Origin: a virus
Length of the DNA stretch: 20,517 bases
Virus record (IMG/VR): IMGVR_UViG_3300034198_002953
Location: 1-20,517 of that record
Reading direction: 5' to 3' (one strand)
Shown here: piece by piece, positions 6,053-13,269 of the stretch
Position numbering within the stretch: the stretch's first letter is position 1
Layout of the letters: each line of letters starts with the position of its first letter
Notes under the pieces: model-generated
Seen by the model: only the letters and a program-made list of their open reading frames with translations
Databases searched by the model: none
What the model was told of the DNA's origin: nothing
Program-made: the position numbers and the translations under genes

Positions 6053-6389
6053 AGCAAAACAAAAAGGTACTGCTGCAGAAACTGCAGTAGTTAAATACTT
6101 AAAAGAAAAAGGTTATAAGAACTGTGAACGCAGATCTCTTAACGGGGTTAATGACCGTGGTGATATTGCTGGTATTAAGTCAGTTGTAATTGAAGTTAAA
6201 AACCATGCTCGCATGGAACTAGCCCAATGGATATCTGAGTTACTTGTTGAAATAGAAAATGACAAAGCTAAGACTGGTGTAGTTATACATAAGAAGCGTG
6301 GCACTACCAATGTTGGTGAGTGGTATGCTACTATGCCAGTACATATATGGGTGGAGTTACTAAATGGATTCAACCGTACCAATAAATAG
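6045..6389 (+). CDS. Hjc-like PD-(D/E)XK nuclease (probable Holliday junction resolvase)
   Basis: 114 residues from ATG 6045, overlapping the preceding micro-ORF by eight bases; an in-frame ATG at 6021 lies fully inside that ORF and is less likely. The motif order fits archaeal-Hjc-type resolvases and related phage nucleases: E12 in the first helix (KGTAAETAVVKYL), D40 in DRGDIAG, and E50-V-K52 in VVIEVKN. Length of about 110-130 is usual. It would cut branched DNA during recombination or before packaging. The alternative is a restriction-like or VRR-NUC-type nuclease of the same fold. It lies between helicase and primase genes, consistent with a replication/recombination job. Confidence 0.8.
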   Translation: MSKAKQKGTAAETAVVKYLKEKGYKNCERRSLNGVNDRGDIAGIKSVVIEVKNHARMELAQWISELLVEIENDKAKTGVVIHKKRGTTNVGEWYATMPVHIWVELLNGFNRTNK

Positions 6390-6726
6390 GATTGTTAAAC
6401 ATTATGGTGGTAGAGTCAGAGACAACTACATGGGGTGGCAGAAAATTAAATGTCCATTTCATTCCGATAGCCATGCTTCGGCTGGTGTTTCACTAAGTGA
6501 TAATATCTTTGTCTGTCACGGTTGTGGTATAAAAGGAAATGGATTTAATATTATTAAGTTACATGAAGGAGTAACATATCGTGAAGCTATCAAGATCGCA
6601 GAAAACATTACTGGAGAAAGCTACAAATTATTACGAGGACAGTCTTCCGTTGGCAGAAGAGTATCTTCTCAAGCGAGGAATACCTCTAGAAGTAGCGGAA
6701 ACAATTCGATTAGGAGTCGTCGTTGA
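6364..6726 (+). CDS. DNA primase, CHC2 zinc-binding part (split primase)
   Basis: 120 residues from ATG 6364, overlapping the resolvase gene by 26 bp. The zinc-binding domain of DnaG-type primases is complete: C30-PF-H33 ... C51-HG-C54 (KCPFHSDSHASAGVSLSD, FVCHGCGIKGNGF), followed by the helix KLHEGVTYREAIKIAENITG. After about residue 88 the sequence becomes Ser/Arg-rich (SSVGRRVSSQARNTSRSSG, ending RSRR), typical of out-of-frame translation over the neighbour's coding sequence. The Toprim catalytic domain is in the overlapping next ORF in another frame. Zinc-binding domains like this recognise the single-strand template. Confidence 0.87.
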   Translation: MDSTVPINRIVKHYGGRVRDNYMGWQKIKCPFHSDSHASAGVSLSDNIFVCHGCGIKGNGFNIIKLHEGVTYREAIKIAENITGESYKLLRGQSSVGRRVSSQARNTSRSSGNNSIRSRR

Positions 6727-7198
6727 TCCCTTACCTGGGCAAGAACAATTCATCAACAGATTATCTATTCCTTATATCACACCCTCAGGCGTGGTTGATA
6801 TTAGGTTTAGGTCTATGGGTCCAGAAGAACCAAAGTATCTAGGGTTTCCCGGTACTCAAACTAGGTTATTCAATGTCGCTGCATTACATTCAGCCAAAGA
6901 TTTTATTGCTGTATGTGAAGGTGAGATTGATGCTATAACACTACACTATTTGTGTGGTGTTCCAGCAGTCGGTGTTCCAGGAGTCAACTCTTGGAAGCCA
7001 CACTATACTCGGTTACTACAAGACTTCAATACTGTATATGTATTTGCAGATGGAGATCAACCTGGTATAGACTTTGCTAAGTCCTTATCAAAGGAACTTA
7101 GTAGTGTTATAATTATTAACATGCCAGAAGGTGAAGATGTTAACTCGATGTATCTTCTGCATGGTAGTGATTACTTTAAAAAGAAAGTAGATATGTAA
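6581..7198 (+). CDS. DNA primase, Toprim catalytic part (split primase)
   Basis: 205 residues if GTG 6581 is the start; AAGGAG at 6566-6571 lies nine bases upstream, inside the zinc-finger ORF. SLPLAEEYLLKRGIPLEVAE is the helical linker seen before the catalytic core of phage DnaG-type primases, then VVDIRFRSMGPEEPKYLGFP. Toprim residues are visible: E113 in CEGEIDAI and D157-G-D159 in VFADGDQPG. Together with the upstream ORF it makes one ordinary phage primase, overlapping it by 146 bp. The first 15 or so residues look out-of-frame, so a +1 (or -2) ribosomal shift near 6620-6650 is an alternative to independent initiation. Confidence 0.87.
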   Translation: MKLSRSQKTLLEKATNYYEDSLPLAEEYLLKRGIPLEVAETIRLGVVVDPLPGQEQFINRLSIPYITPSGVVDIRFRSMGPEEPKYLGFPGTQTRLFNVAALHSAKDFIAVCEGEIDAITLHYLCGVPAVGVPGVNSWKPHYTRLLQDFNTVYVFADGDQPGIDFAKSLSKELSSVIIINMPEGEDVNSMYLLHGSDYFKKKVDM

Positions 7199-7764
7199 TG
7201 GCTAAGTGCAAGTGTAAAGTATGCGAAAAAAGAACAGTTCAAAAAACAATTTTTAAAGACATTAAAGAACTAGAGACTGTTGTTGAACGCAATATCAAGA
7301 ATGAAATTAGAAAGAAAGAATATGAAAACAGATCAAAGTTTTTCGGAGAAGGAATTACAACTAATCCTTACGAAACTAAACGAACTTGGTCTTACGGTAA
7401 AAGCTATGAGTCAGACTGGGGAAGGTATACTAAGCCTAAAACTTCAACGCCCAAAACTAAGGTAACTGTAAAGACTGATACTCGTCTTAGCAATTTAGAA
7501 ATCAACGCTTTGATTGTTGCAGTTAGTGCTATTGAATTACTAATCAAAAAGCATAATGATTATGGTCCTAAGAATATTAGTGACGCACCAGGTGGTCCAC
7601 TTAATGGACTAGCAGTACGACTACATGACAAGGTAGCACGACTAAACAATCTTACTAGCCACAACAAAAAGCCAAGTAATGAAACTTTAGAAGATACCTT
7701 TGTTGATATCCTTAACTACGCAGTCATTGGCTTGCTAGTCTTAAAGGATAAATGGGATAAGTAA
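7198..7764 (+). CDS. DUF1599-like (nucleotide-modification-associated domain 1) protein with Cys-rich N-terminus
   Basis: 188 residues; ATG 7198 shares a base with the primase stop. The N-terminus has CKCKVC (C4, C6, C9), then a charged coiled-coil-like helix (17-45) and a low-complexity basic linker (about 55-95). The C-terminal domain (97-188) carries KKHNDYGPKNIS, GGPLNGLAVRLHDKVARLN and NETLEDTFVDILNYAVIG. This is the 'k..dYGp.ni ... Gl..R..DK..Rl.nl ... DT..D..NYaii' pattern of DUF1599, a MazG-like all-alpha family linked by others to phage nucleotide modification. Conserved acidic residues (E162, E165, D166, D170) could bind metal. A nucleotide pyrophosphohydrolase activity is plausible but not shown. 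Confidence 0.7.
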   Translation: MAKCKCKVCEKRTVQKTIFKDIKELETVVERNIKNEIRKKEYENRSKFFGEGITTNPYETKRTWSYGKSYESDWGRYTKPKTSTPKTKVTVKTDTRLSNLEINALIVAVSAIELLIKKHNDYGPKNISDAPGGPLNGLAVRLHDKVARLNNLTSHNKKPSNETLEDTFVDILNYAVIGLLVLKDKWDK

Positions 7765-7766
7765 CC

Positions 7767-8510
7767 ATGCAGGTAAAGGTAATTGTTTCAGATCTGCAAG
7801 TACCGTATCAAGATAAACGTGCAGTCAATAACTTGGCTGCCTTTATCAAAGCGTTTAAGCCAACTGATGTTGTATCTGTTGGTGACGAAATGGATATGCA
7901 GACTATCAGTCGATGGTCGCAAGGCACTCCACTAGAATACGAACGCAGCATTGGCAAAGACCGAGACGAAACTGTTAGAGTATTAGAACAACTTAAAGTT
8001 ACTCATATGACTCGCAGTAATCATACTGATCGTCTTTACAATTCAATCATGAAGCGATTACCTGGACTGCTTGGTGCTCCAGAGTTTGAGCTTACTAACT
8101 TCTTAAAGCTAAAAGAACTAGGCATTACCTACCATTCAGAGCCGTGGCAGGTAGCACCACAATGGTTGCTACTACACGGCGATGAAGGTAGTACTAGTCA
8201 GACTGGTGGACAGACAGCACTAGGTCTAGCAAAGAAGTCAGGCATGTCAGTAGTGTGTGGTCATACACACAGAGCAGGACTACTACACCATAGTCAGTCA
8301 TATGGTGGTCGTCCTGTTAAAACTGTATGGGGTATGGAAGTAGGCAACCTTATGGATATGCGTAAAGCTTCTTACCTTAAAGCAGGTATTGCTAACTGGC
8401 AACAGGCATTTGGAATCTTGTACATCGATGGAAATAAAGTTACTCCACAACTAATACCAATCCAAAAGGATGGTACATTTGTTGTTGCTAACAAGGTATG
8501 GGGTAAGTAA
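7767..8510 (+). CDS. Metallophosphoesterase (calcineurin-like), phage type
   Basis: 247 residues, ATG 7767 two bases after the upstream stop, with only a weak ribosome site. The metallophosphoesterase motif series is present: VSDLQ (D9), VSVGDEMD (G39-D40), SNH (N85-H86), LLLHGDE (H137) and CGHTH (H166, H168). The first motif reads D-x-Q rather than the usual D-x-H, and the third S-N-H rather than G-N-H. The family hydrolyses phosphomono- or diesters with two metals; phage members sit among replication genes and may process nucleic-acid ends or nucleotides. The substrate cannot be told from sequence. Length is normal for the phage subgroup. Confidence 0.85.
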   Translation: MQVKVIVSDLQVPYQDKRAVNNLAAFIKAFKPTDVVSVGDEMDMQTISRWSQGTPLEYERSIGKDRDETVRVLEQLKVTHMTRSNHTDRLYNSIMKRLPGLLGAPEFELTNFLKLKELGITYHSEPWQVAPQWLLLHGDEGSTSQTGGQTALGLAKKSGMSVVCGHTHRAGLLHHSQSYGGRPVKTVWGMEVGNLMDMRKASYLKAGIANWQQAFGILYIDGNKVTPQLIPIQKDGTFVVANKVWGK

Positions 8511-9163
8511 TGCAAGACTTCTATGATGGGTATAACTATATGGTCAAACAAATTGCTTCTGAGTTTGGTCGTAAATATCCGATGGTAGAGAAAGAAGATA
8601 TACAGCAGGAATTGTGGGTCTGGTTTGCTGAGCATCCAGTTAAACTAGAAACTTGGAACAATGAGCATGAAGAACAAAAAGATGTAGATAAACTGGTTGC
8701 TAGGTCTTTACGTAATGCTGCTCTTGATTATTGTTTAAAAGAAAAAGCCATTAAGCTTGGCTATGATCCTTCCGATAATTTCTTTTACGATAAACAGTTC
8801 ATCAAGATCATGATTCCTGCTGTACTATCTGGTGACTGGTCTAAGATGGCAAACACTTTATCCTCTGACCGTAGGGCTAAGAAAGATTTATCTGAACTAA
8901 ATGACTTGATGGCTTTTAGTGCTGACATTAAAAAAGCATTTGAAAAATTATCATTAGAAGAACAAGTCTACGTAGAACTTTATTACGGAGAAGACTTGAC
9001 GGGTAGTGAGTTAGTCGAAGCTACTAAGTCTAATACAACAGACAAGGCTGCTATCATGAAAGCTAACCGTGCTTTAAATAAAATGGTCAGGTCATTGGGC
9101 GGTACTAAGCCATTCAAAGATAAAGATTATACCTACGGAAAAGAGGAATCAGATGATATGTAA
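8510..9163 (+). CDS. Sigma-factor-like / HTH protein
   Basis: 217 residues; ATG 8510 overlaps the upstream stop (TAATG). EKEDIQQELWVWFAEHP (27-43) and LVARSLRNAALDYCLKEKA (62-80) resemble the region-2 helices of ECF-type sigma factors. The C-terminal part, AFEKLSLEEQVYVELYYGED (143-162) and a following helical segment to about residue 195, resembles a sigma region-4 helix-turn-helix with a typical 'l..Lp.eer..l.L.y' entry. Similar proteins in actinophages are annotated as sigma-like or simply HTH proteins. A role in switching the host polymerase to late genes would suit its position at the end of the early operon, next to the late arm, but this is inference. Confidence 0.65.
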   Translation: MQDFYDGYNYMVKQIASEFGRKYPMVEKEDIQQELWVWFAEHPVKLETWNNEHEEQKDVDKLVARSLRNAALDYCLKEKAIKLGYDPSDNFFYDKQFIKIMIPAVLSGDWSKMANTLSSDRRAKKDLSELNDLMAFSADIKKAFEKLSLEEQVYVELYYGEDLTGSELVEATKSNTTDKAAIMKANRALNKMVRSLGGTKPFKDKDYTYGKEESDDM

Positions 9164-9332
9164 CTTATGTAAAAAAGCTGGTGACTATTATTCTAAATAT
9201 AAAATCACCAAAGATCCCAAAGACCTTTTAGATACAAGACAAATGCATTGGTTATGTTCTAAATCTCCACGAGCAAACAGCAGTTGCTTCTGTGGTCATA
9301 GGTTTGAAGAAATAAAAATAGAAGTAGAATAA
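9153..9332 (+). CDS. Small zinc-finger-like protein
   Basis: 59 residues from ATG 9153, overlapping the upstream gene by 11 bases, with AGAGGA (9142-9147) five bases upstream. Metal-binding candidates are C3-x2-C6 (ICNLC), C35 (HWLC) and a C-terminal SSCFCGH cluster, i.e. a treble-clef or zinc-ribbon-like pattern. It is the last gene of the left arm and ends exactly where the terminator stem begins. No named family recognised; similar small Cys proteins close early operons in several actinophages. Confidence 0.6.
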   Translation: MICNLCKKAGDYYSKYKITKDPKDLLDTRQMHWLCSKSPRANSSCFCGHRFEEIKIEVE

Positions 9333-9375
9333 AAAAAGATCCCCCAACCAATTACTGGAAGGGGGATTCTTTTTG
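9333..9375. terminator. Bidirectional Rho-independent terminator between convergent arms
   Basis: TCCCCC (9340-9345) pairs with GGGGGA (9361-9366), preceded by an A-run (9331-9337) and followed by TTCTTTTT (9367-9374). The A- and T-runs can also pair, lengthening the stem. The loop has an inner CCA/TGG pair. Read in either direction the stem is followed by a U-tract, so it can stop the early + strand and late - strand transcripts. The late-arm stop codon lies only six bases beyond it. Confidence 0.9.
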
Positions 9376-9380
9376 TTTAA

Positions 9381-9782
9381 TTAAGCTCTGAACAAAGAGG
9401 TTAATCTAGTTCCACCTGTTGGTGTCCACCACTTAGTTCTTTGTCCCTCTACGTGGATGTGAGGTCCACCTGAGTTACCCTCAACACCAATCTCAGCTAT
9501 CTTCTGACCACGCTTGACCTTGTCACCTGGTTTAACAAAGACTGCACGTACGTGACCGTACACTACATACTTTGGATAAACTTTGCCATGCTTAATAACT
9601 GGAGCAAAACGACCAAATGCTCTACCCCAAATGTTTACACCGATTACTACACCATCTGCCATTGCGTATACTGGTGTTCCTTGTCGTCCAGCAAAGTCGT
9701 ATCCTTGATGGTAGCCTGACTGCCATTGTGAACCTTTAGCATGAAAGCCACAAGTTAGTATTGGCTTCTTAACTGGATACAT
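9381..9782 (-). CDS. M23-family peptidase endolysin
   Basis: 133 residues, essentially one Peptidase_M23 (LytM-like) domain. Zinc ligands are visible as H25-x3-D29 (HQGYDFAG) and the HxH motif H108-I-H110 (GGPHIHVEG), with the catalytic-site His in VVYGH77. The core strands GTPVYAMADGVVIGV and KPGDKVKRGQKIAEIG are in the usual order. These enzymes cut peptide cross-links in peptidoglycan. There is no signal peptide, so release depends on the holin encoded just upstream, whose gene overlaps by 14 bp. It is the last gene of the late operon, next to the terminator. An alternative is a virion-associated lysin, but the holin neighbour favours host lysis. Confidence 0.92.
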   Translation of the reverse strand: MYPVKKPILTCGFHAKGSQWQSGYHQGYDFAGRQGTPVYAMADGVVIGVNIWGRAFGRFAPVIKHGKVYPKYVVYGHVRAVFVKPGDKVKRGQKIAEIGVEGNSGGPHIHVEGQRTKWWTPTGGTRLTSLFRA

Positions 9783-9981
9783 TAGTTACTCCATAACGCT
9801 TGTCTTCTGAATTAACAAAGTTAATCAACACAGTAACAACAGAGATAACTACTGCTGTCCATACTGGACCTAAATTAAATGATGCTACATTATCAATGAT
9901 GTAGACAAGTGCTGCACCTACACCGATCTTTAATGCTGATGCTAGCGGACTATGCGCTAGCCATACCTTGAACTTCTTCAC
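9769..9981 (-). CDS. Holin, two transmembrane segments
   Basis: 70 residues with a basic N-terminus (MKKFKVWLAH), hydrophobic segments at about 13-29 (LASALKIGVGAALVYII) and 37-56 (LGPVWTAVVISVVTVLINFV), and a polar tail. Size, two-segment topology and overlap with an endolysin gene fit actinophage holins. It would form membrane lesions that release the M23 peptidase and time lysis. The start shares one base with the upstream stop. An in-frame alternative start within the gene is not evident, so no dual holin/antiholin start is suggested. Confidence 0.82.
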   Translation of the reverse strand: MKKFKVWLAHSPLASALKIGVGAALVYIIDNVASFNLGPVWTAVVISVVTVLINFVNSEDKRYGVTNVSS

Positions 9982-12032
9982 TATAGTTTCCTCACTGTTA
10001 ACATGATTGTACCGCCATAAGAATGAACTCGTTTATCTGGTGATGATTGGTTTTCAAAAGCTACACTTTCAATCAGTGCTGTGTACTGTTCACCAGTACG
10101 CCAGTCAACAACTGTTACTGTATCTCCTGCTTCTTCTAAAGCTTCCAATGATCGTTGTATTTCAAACGCTCTTCCTGTATGACCGTACTGGATATTGTAT
10201 CTATCCATTTCATTATCATAGCATGATAGTGGGTATTGTATTATGCGTTGACGTTTAGTAGCAGGGATAGCTTTTACTTGGTAGGACTGCACGGTAGGGG
10301 TACTTACTAGGTCTGATGATGGATATAAAGTAAACCTATAACGTAGCATTTCTTGTTTACCAGTAGGTCTAGATGTGGATAATTCCCCACCGCCGGAGTC
10401 TACATATGCTCGTAAGATGTCATACTTAACTCCATCTTTATCTATTGTTGAAACCATCATAGATGTATCGCTAGGATACAAAGTATTGACAACAATGTTT
10501 TTGAAATACTTTGGTTCAATAGTTGCATACCTAATGTAACCAGTTTCAAGATAGCCAGAAGAAATATAGTTAGTTGTATGTTCTGCTTTAAGTTTGCCTA
10601 CAGATCCAGCTTCTTCGACAATAACAGTACGTCTACCATCAATAAAAAGAACATGGCTAAATGTAGAAGTAAGACTGGTTGTATCTTCTAGATCGTAGGC
10701 GTAAGCATAAGTTCCATCTTCAAACTCACGGCTTAAATCTATACGAACAAGAACACCTTTGTTATCTATAGTTGTAGCAGCATAAACATATTTGTCATTA
10801 ACTGTAAGATCGTTAACACCATAACCATTGTAGTCCCATAGCAGTGGACCAAGAGTAACAAGTTCTTTCATAGATACCATGTTGGCTGCAACTTTACAGA
10901 TGCGTACACCTTTATTTGTACCAACAATAAGATTGCCAAGATAGTATTCCATGGTCTGTACTATTTCACCAAATGGTAATGTTGCAACAACAGTTGCGCC
11001 AGCCATATCTGGTAGTGCTGCAGTAGTATTTGATACAGTATCGTCAGGTTGAATAGCCCAGATCTCTGACACCCCGTCACCGTAACCTGATGCCCATACT
11101 GCAGTTCTTCCACCTGTTACATTGTTCCAAGTCCAGTTAGAATTAAGATGTGTAGTTACACCATAAGCTGATTGACTAGTCCCAGAACCTGAAGTAGATA
11201 ACTGTGTACTGCCAGTATGTGAAATGCTAGAAGGGGAAGCTACAAAAGTTGGATTAAGATTCCAAAGACTGCGACCATCACCAAGAAATAAATATCCTTT
11301 GGCGTAAGAAATTACAGGTGGTGTAGTTGCTGTAGCACCATGACGTACCAATACTGTGTCAGCAGTAGTACCAATAGTTCCAACATGTACACAAGTACTA
11401 CAAGCAGCATAATACTTATTACCATCATTGGTTATAGAGTAAAAAGGATAAGTTGTTCCGCTACTATGACCAGTAACAGTGTAGTTATAAACATAAGGTA
11501 ATGTAGTTACCACACTGTTACCATTAAGTCTTATTCTATTTAGTGAACCAGCAGAGTTGCCAAAGACTACACATTCGTATTTAACTCCAGTGTCATAATA
11601 TGATGCAGCAGTACCAACAAAGCTATGGTTAGCAGCATCAGAATAAATAGGGGTGATGTCCTTATGTAGTTTAATATCACCAATATCCCAAATGTCTACA
11701 CCGCGAGAGTTCCAAAAACGATTCTGTTGATGTTGATAATCTAAACCAGGATCAAAGTATTTAACTCCAGCACCCATGTGCCAAGATGTTTGTGAACGTA
11801 ACCACCAAGAAGCTACAAGTGTTTGCTCACCGGGATCTGGTGCTGAATCAAACTGGTCTTTTTTGTATTGTGCAGTCTCACGCTTGTATGGTGTTTGATC
11901 ATTAATACTTAAAACAAATCCCAAGTTATTAACAGATAAGTCGTAAGCTATCTTGGTTGGTTTAAAAGATTCATCAGTTGCATTAGGGTTAGATAAATCA
12001 ATTTGAAATTCTTCTGTAATATCAGCAGCCAT
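9981..12032 (-). CDS. Large tail protein with beta-propeller-like repeats
   Basis: 683 residues, almost entirely beta-strand in character. The central region (about 130-480) is a series of short strands with repeated Tyr/Gly/Asp turns such as DGNKYYAAC, GYLFLGDGRSLW, LGNLIVGTNKGVRI and DKYVYAATTIDNKGVLVRID, suggesting a propeller. The N-terminal part carries TLVASWWLRSQTSWHMGAG. The C-terminal 95 residues (KRQRIIQYPLSCYDNEMDRY, later VVDWRTGEQYTALIESVAF) form a separate domain common in actinophage minor tail proteins. It could be a tail-tip or nozzle protein; the T7 gp12 nozzle also has a propeller, but I cannot show homology. The start overlaps the upstream stop by one base. Confidence 0.7.
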   Translation of the reverse strand: MAADITEEFQIDLSNPNATDESFKPTKIAYDLSVNNLGFVLSINDQTPYKRETAQYKKDQFDSAPDPGEQTLVASWWLRSQTSWHMGAGVKYFDPGLDYQHQQNRFWNSRGVDIWDIGDIKLHKDITPIYSDAANHSFVGTAASYYDTGVKYECVVFGNSAGSLNRIRLNGNSVVTTLPYVYNYTVTGHSSGTTYPFYSITNDGNKYYAACSTCVHVGTIGTTADTVLVRHGATATTPPVISYAKGYLFLGDGRSLWNLNPTFVASPSSISHTGSTQLSTSGSGTSQSAYGVTTHLNSNWTWNNVTGGRTAVWASGYGDGVSEIWAIQPDDTVSNTTAALPDMAGATVVATLPFGEIVQTMEYYLGNLIVGTNKGVRICKVAANMVSMKELVTLGPLLWDYNGYGVNDLTVNDKYVYAATTIDNKGVLVRIDLSREFEDGTYAYAYDLEDTTSLTSTFSHVLFIDGRRTVIVEEAGSVGKLKAEHTTNYISSGYLETGYIRYATIEPKYFKNIVVNTLYPSDTSMMVSTIDKDGVKYDILRAYVDSGGGELSTSRPTGKQEMLRYRFTLYPSSDLVSTPTVQSYQVKAIPATKRQRIIQYPLSCYDNEMDRYNIQYGHTGRAFEIQRSLEALEEAGDTVTVVDWRTGEQYTALIESVAFENQSSPDKRVHSYGGTIMLTVRKL

Positions 12033-13261
12033 TATGCTGCCTCGTAAGTTCCACTAAAGTAAATGGAATCGCCAACAGTTAGAGAGTATTGCGCACTTGT
12101 TAAATTAACCCTGCCGACATAAGTTCCAGACGTATTCATTAATTGTGGAACAAAAGAACTTGTAGAAGTCGGCGTTATGGCTAACGTTCCGTTGGCAGCA
12201 GTTCCCGTTAAACTACAACGACCCACTCCGGTCCAGTTTGTATCAAGGGCGGTTACTGGCAGACTAATAGTCAGAGCCGTTGAGCCAACCGTAGTAGTTG
12301 AACTACTAAATAGTATGTATCCCTTAAAGTGTACAGTTTTACCAATTTGTTTGTATTGTCCAATTGCAGTTGAAGCATTAAGAGCCCAACCAGAAACAGA
12401 AGGACTATAAGTTGACCAAGCAGTTCGATCTGCCGCAAGGCTTGTTCCAGAAACACCACCAATAGTTGAAGCAGAATTTAAAGTAGCACCGTTTATTGTT
12501 GGATTTGTCAAAGTTGCATTACTGCCGAAAGAAGTTAATGAAGAAGCAGTGACTCCAGATGTAAGAGTTGAGCCAGTTAAAGTTCCTGCTGCGGCTGGAG
12601 CAGTAATGTCGGCAGTGCCGTCAAATGGAACTCCGTTTATGTTTCGAGCTGTGGTTAACTTTGTTGCAGTGGCCGCATTGCCTGTTGTGCTTCCAGAAGA
12701 GCCACTGACATTTCCTGTAACATTACCCGTCAAGTTTCCTGTAAAAGTTGCTGTGACATTGCCACCACTAATTGTTCCACTGTTTGTTGTAGTACCACTC
12801 AGTGTTGCACCAGCGATAGTCCCAGCATTAATTGTTGGGCTGGTTAAAGTTTTAGCACTAAGAGTTTGTGTATCAGTAGTTCCAACAACAGCACCAGTAA
12901 CACCATGAACACCAGTAGAAGCATAAATATGATCTTGAGGTTCCTGTAAGTCACGAGCAGTAACCATGTGCTTTACTTGAACACCAGATATATGCGAAGT
13001 AGGATTAGTGCCGTCCTGCCCACGAGTTACATTGTACCTATATGTACTAACCTGACCAGTAACTGTAACAATCTCTTCTTTACCTGCAACATCAGGTTCA
13101 ATGACAAGAGTATAAGGATACGCACTTGGAAGATTACTAGTAGCAACAGTATTTAAAAGCATGGTACTATATGGGTTAGGTGAACCACCAACATCAGTAG
13201 CACCCATGTCTGCATTTAAAGACCTAACATCAGTAGTTGAAGAGTAATTACGTTTAGGCAT
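12032..13261 (-). CDS. Tail fibre protein
   Basis: 409 residues, with AAGGAT before the ATG (complement of 13261). Layout: an N-terminal attachment region; a small beta-domain at about 50-104 (EEIVTV, YNVTRGQDGTNPTSHISGVQ); a Thr/Ser/Gly-rich repetitive shaft (130-280) with units such as LSAKTLTSPTINAGTIAG, TFTGNLTGNVTGNVSGSSG and ATKLTTARNINGVPFDGTAD; and a globular beta-sandwich tip (283-409, WSTYSPSVSGWALN, GQYKQIGKTVHFKGY). The 'KL..aR.inGv.FdGtadIt' unit is a well-known tail-fibre repeat. It probably contributes to host recognition. Overlap with the next tail gene is one base. Confidence 0.87.
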   Translation of the reverse strand: MPKRNYSSTTDVRSLNADMGATDVGGSPNPYSTMLLNTVATSNLPSAYPYTLVIEPDVAGKEEIVTVTGQVSTYRYNVTRGQDGTNPTSHISGVQVKHMVTARDLQEPQDHIYASTGVHGVTGAVVGTTDTQTLSAKTLTSPTINAGTIAGATLSGTTTNSGTISGGNVTATFTGNLTGNVTGNVSGSSGSTTGNAATATKLTTARNINGVPFDGTADITAPAAAGTLTGSTLTSGVTASSLTSFGSNATLTNPTINGATLNSASTIGGVSGTSLAADRTAWSTYSPSVSGWALNASTAIGQYKQIGKTVHFKGYILFSSSTTTVGSTALTISLPVTALDTNWTGVGRCSLTGTAANGTLAITPTSTSSFVPQLMNTSGTYVGRVNLTSAQYSLTVGDSIYFSGTYEAA

Positions 13262-13269
13262 TGCTATCC

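Noticed and set aside
12549-12908. 119-codon + strand open frame
   Set aside because: Antisense to the repetitive Thr/Gly-rich shaft of the tail fibre; its Val/Pro-rich low-complexity product is what the reverse complement of such repeats gives.
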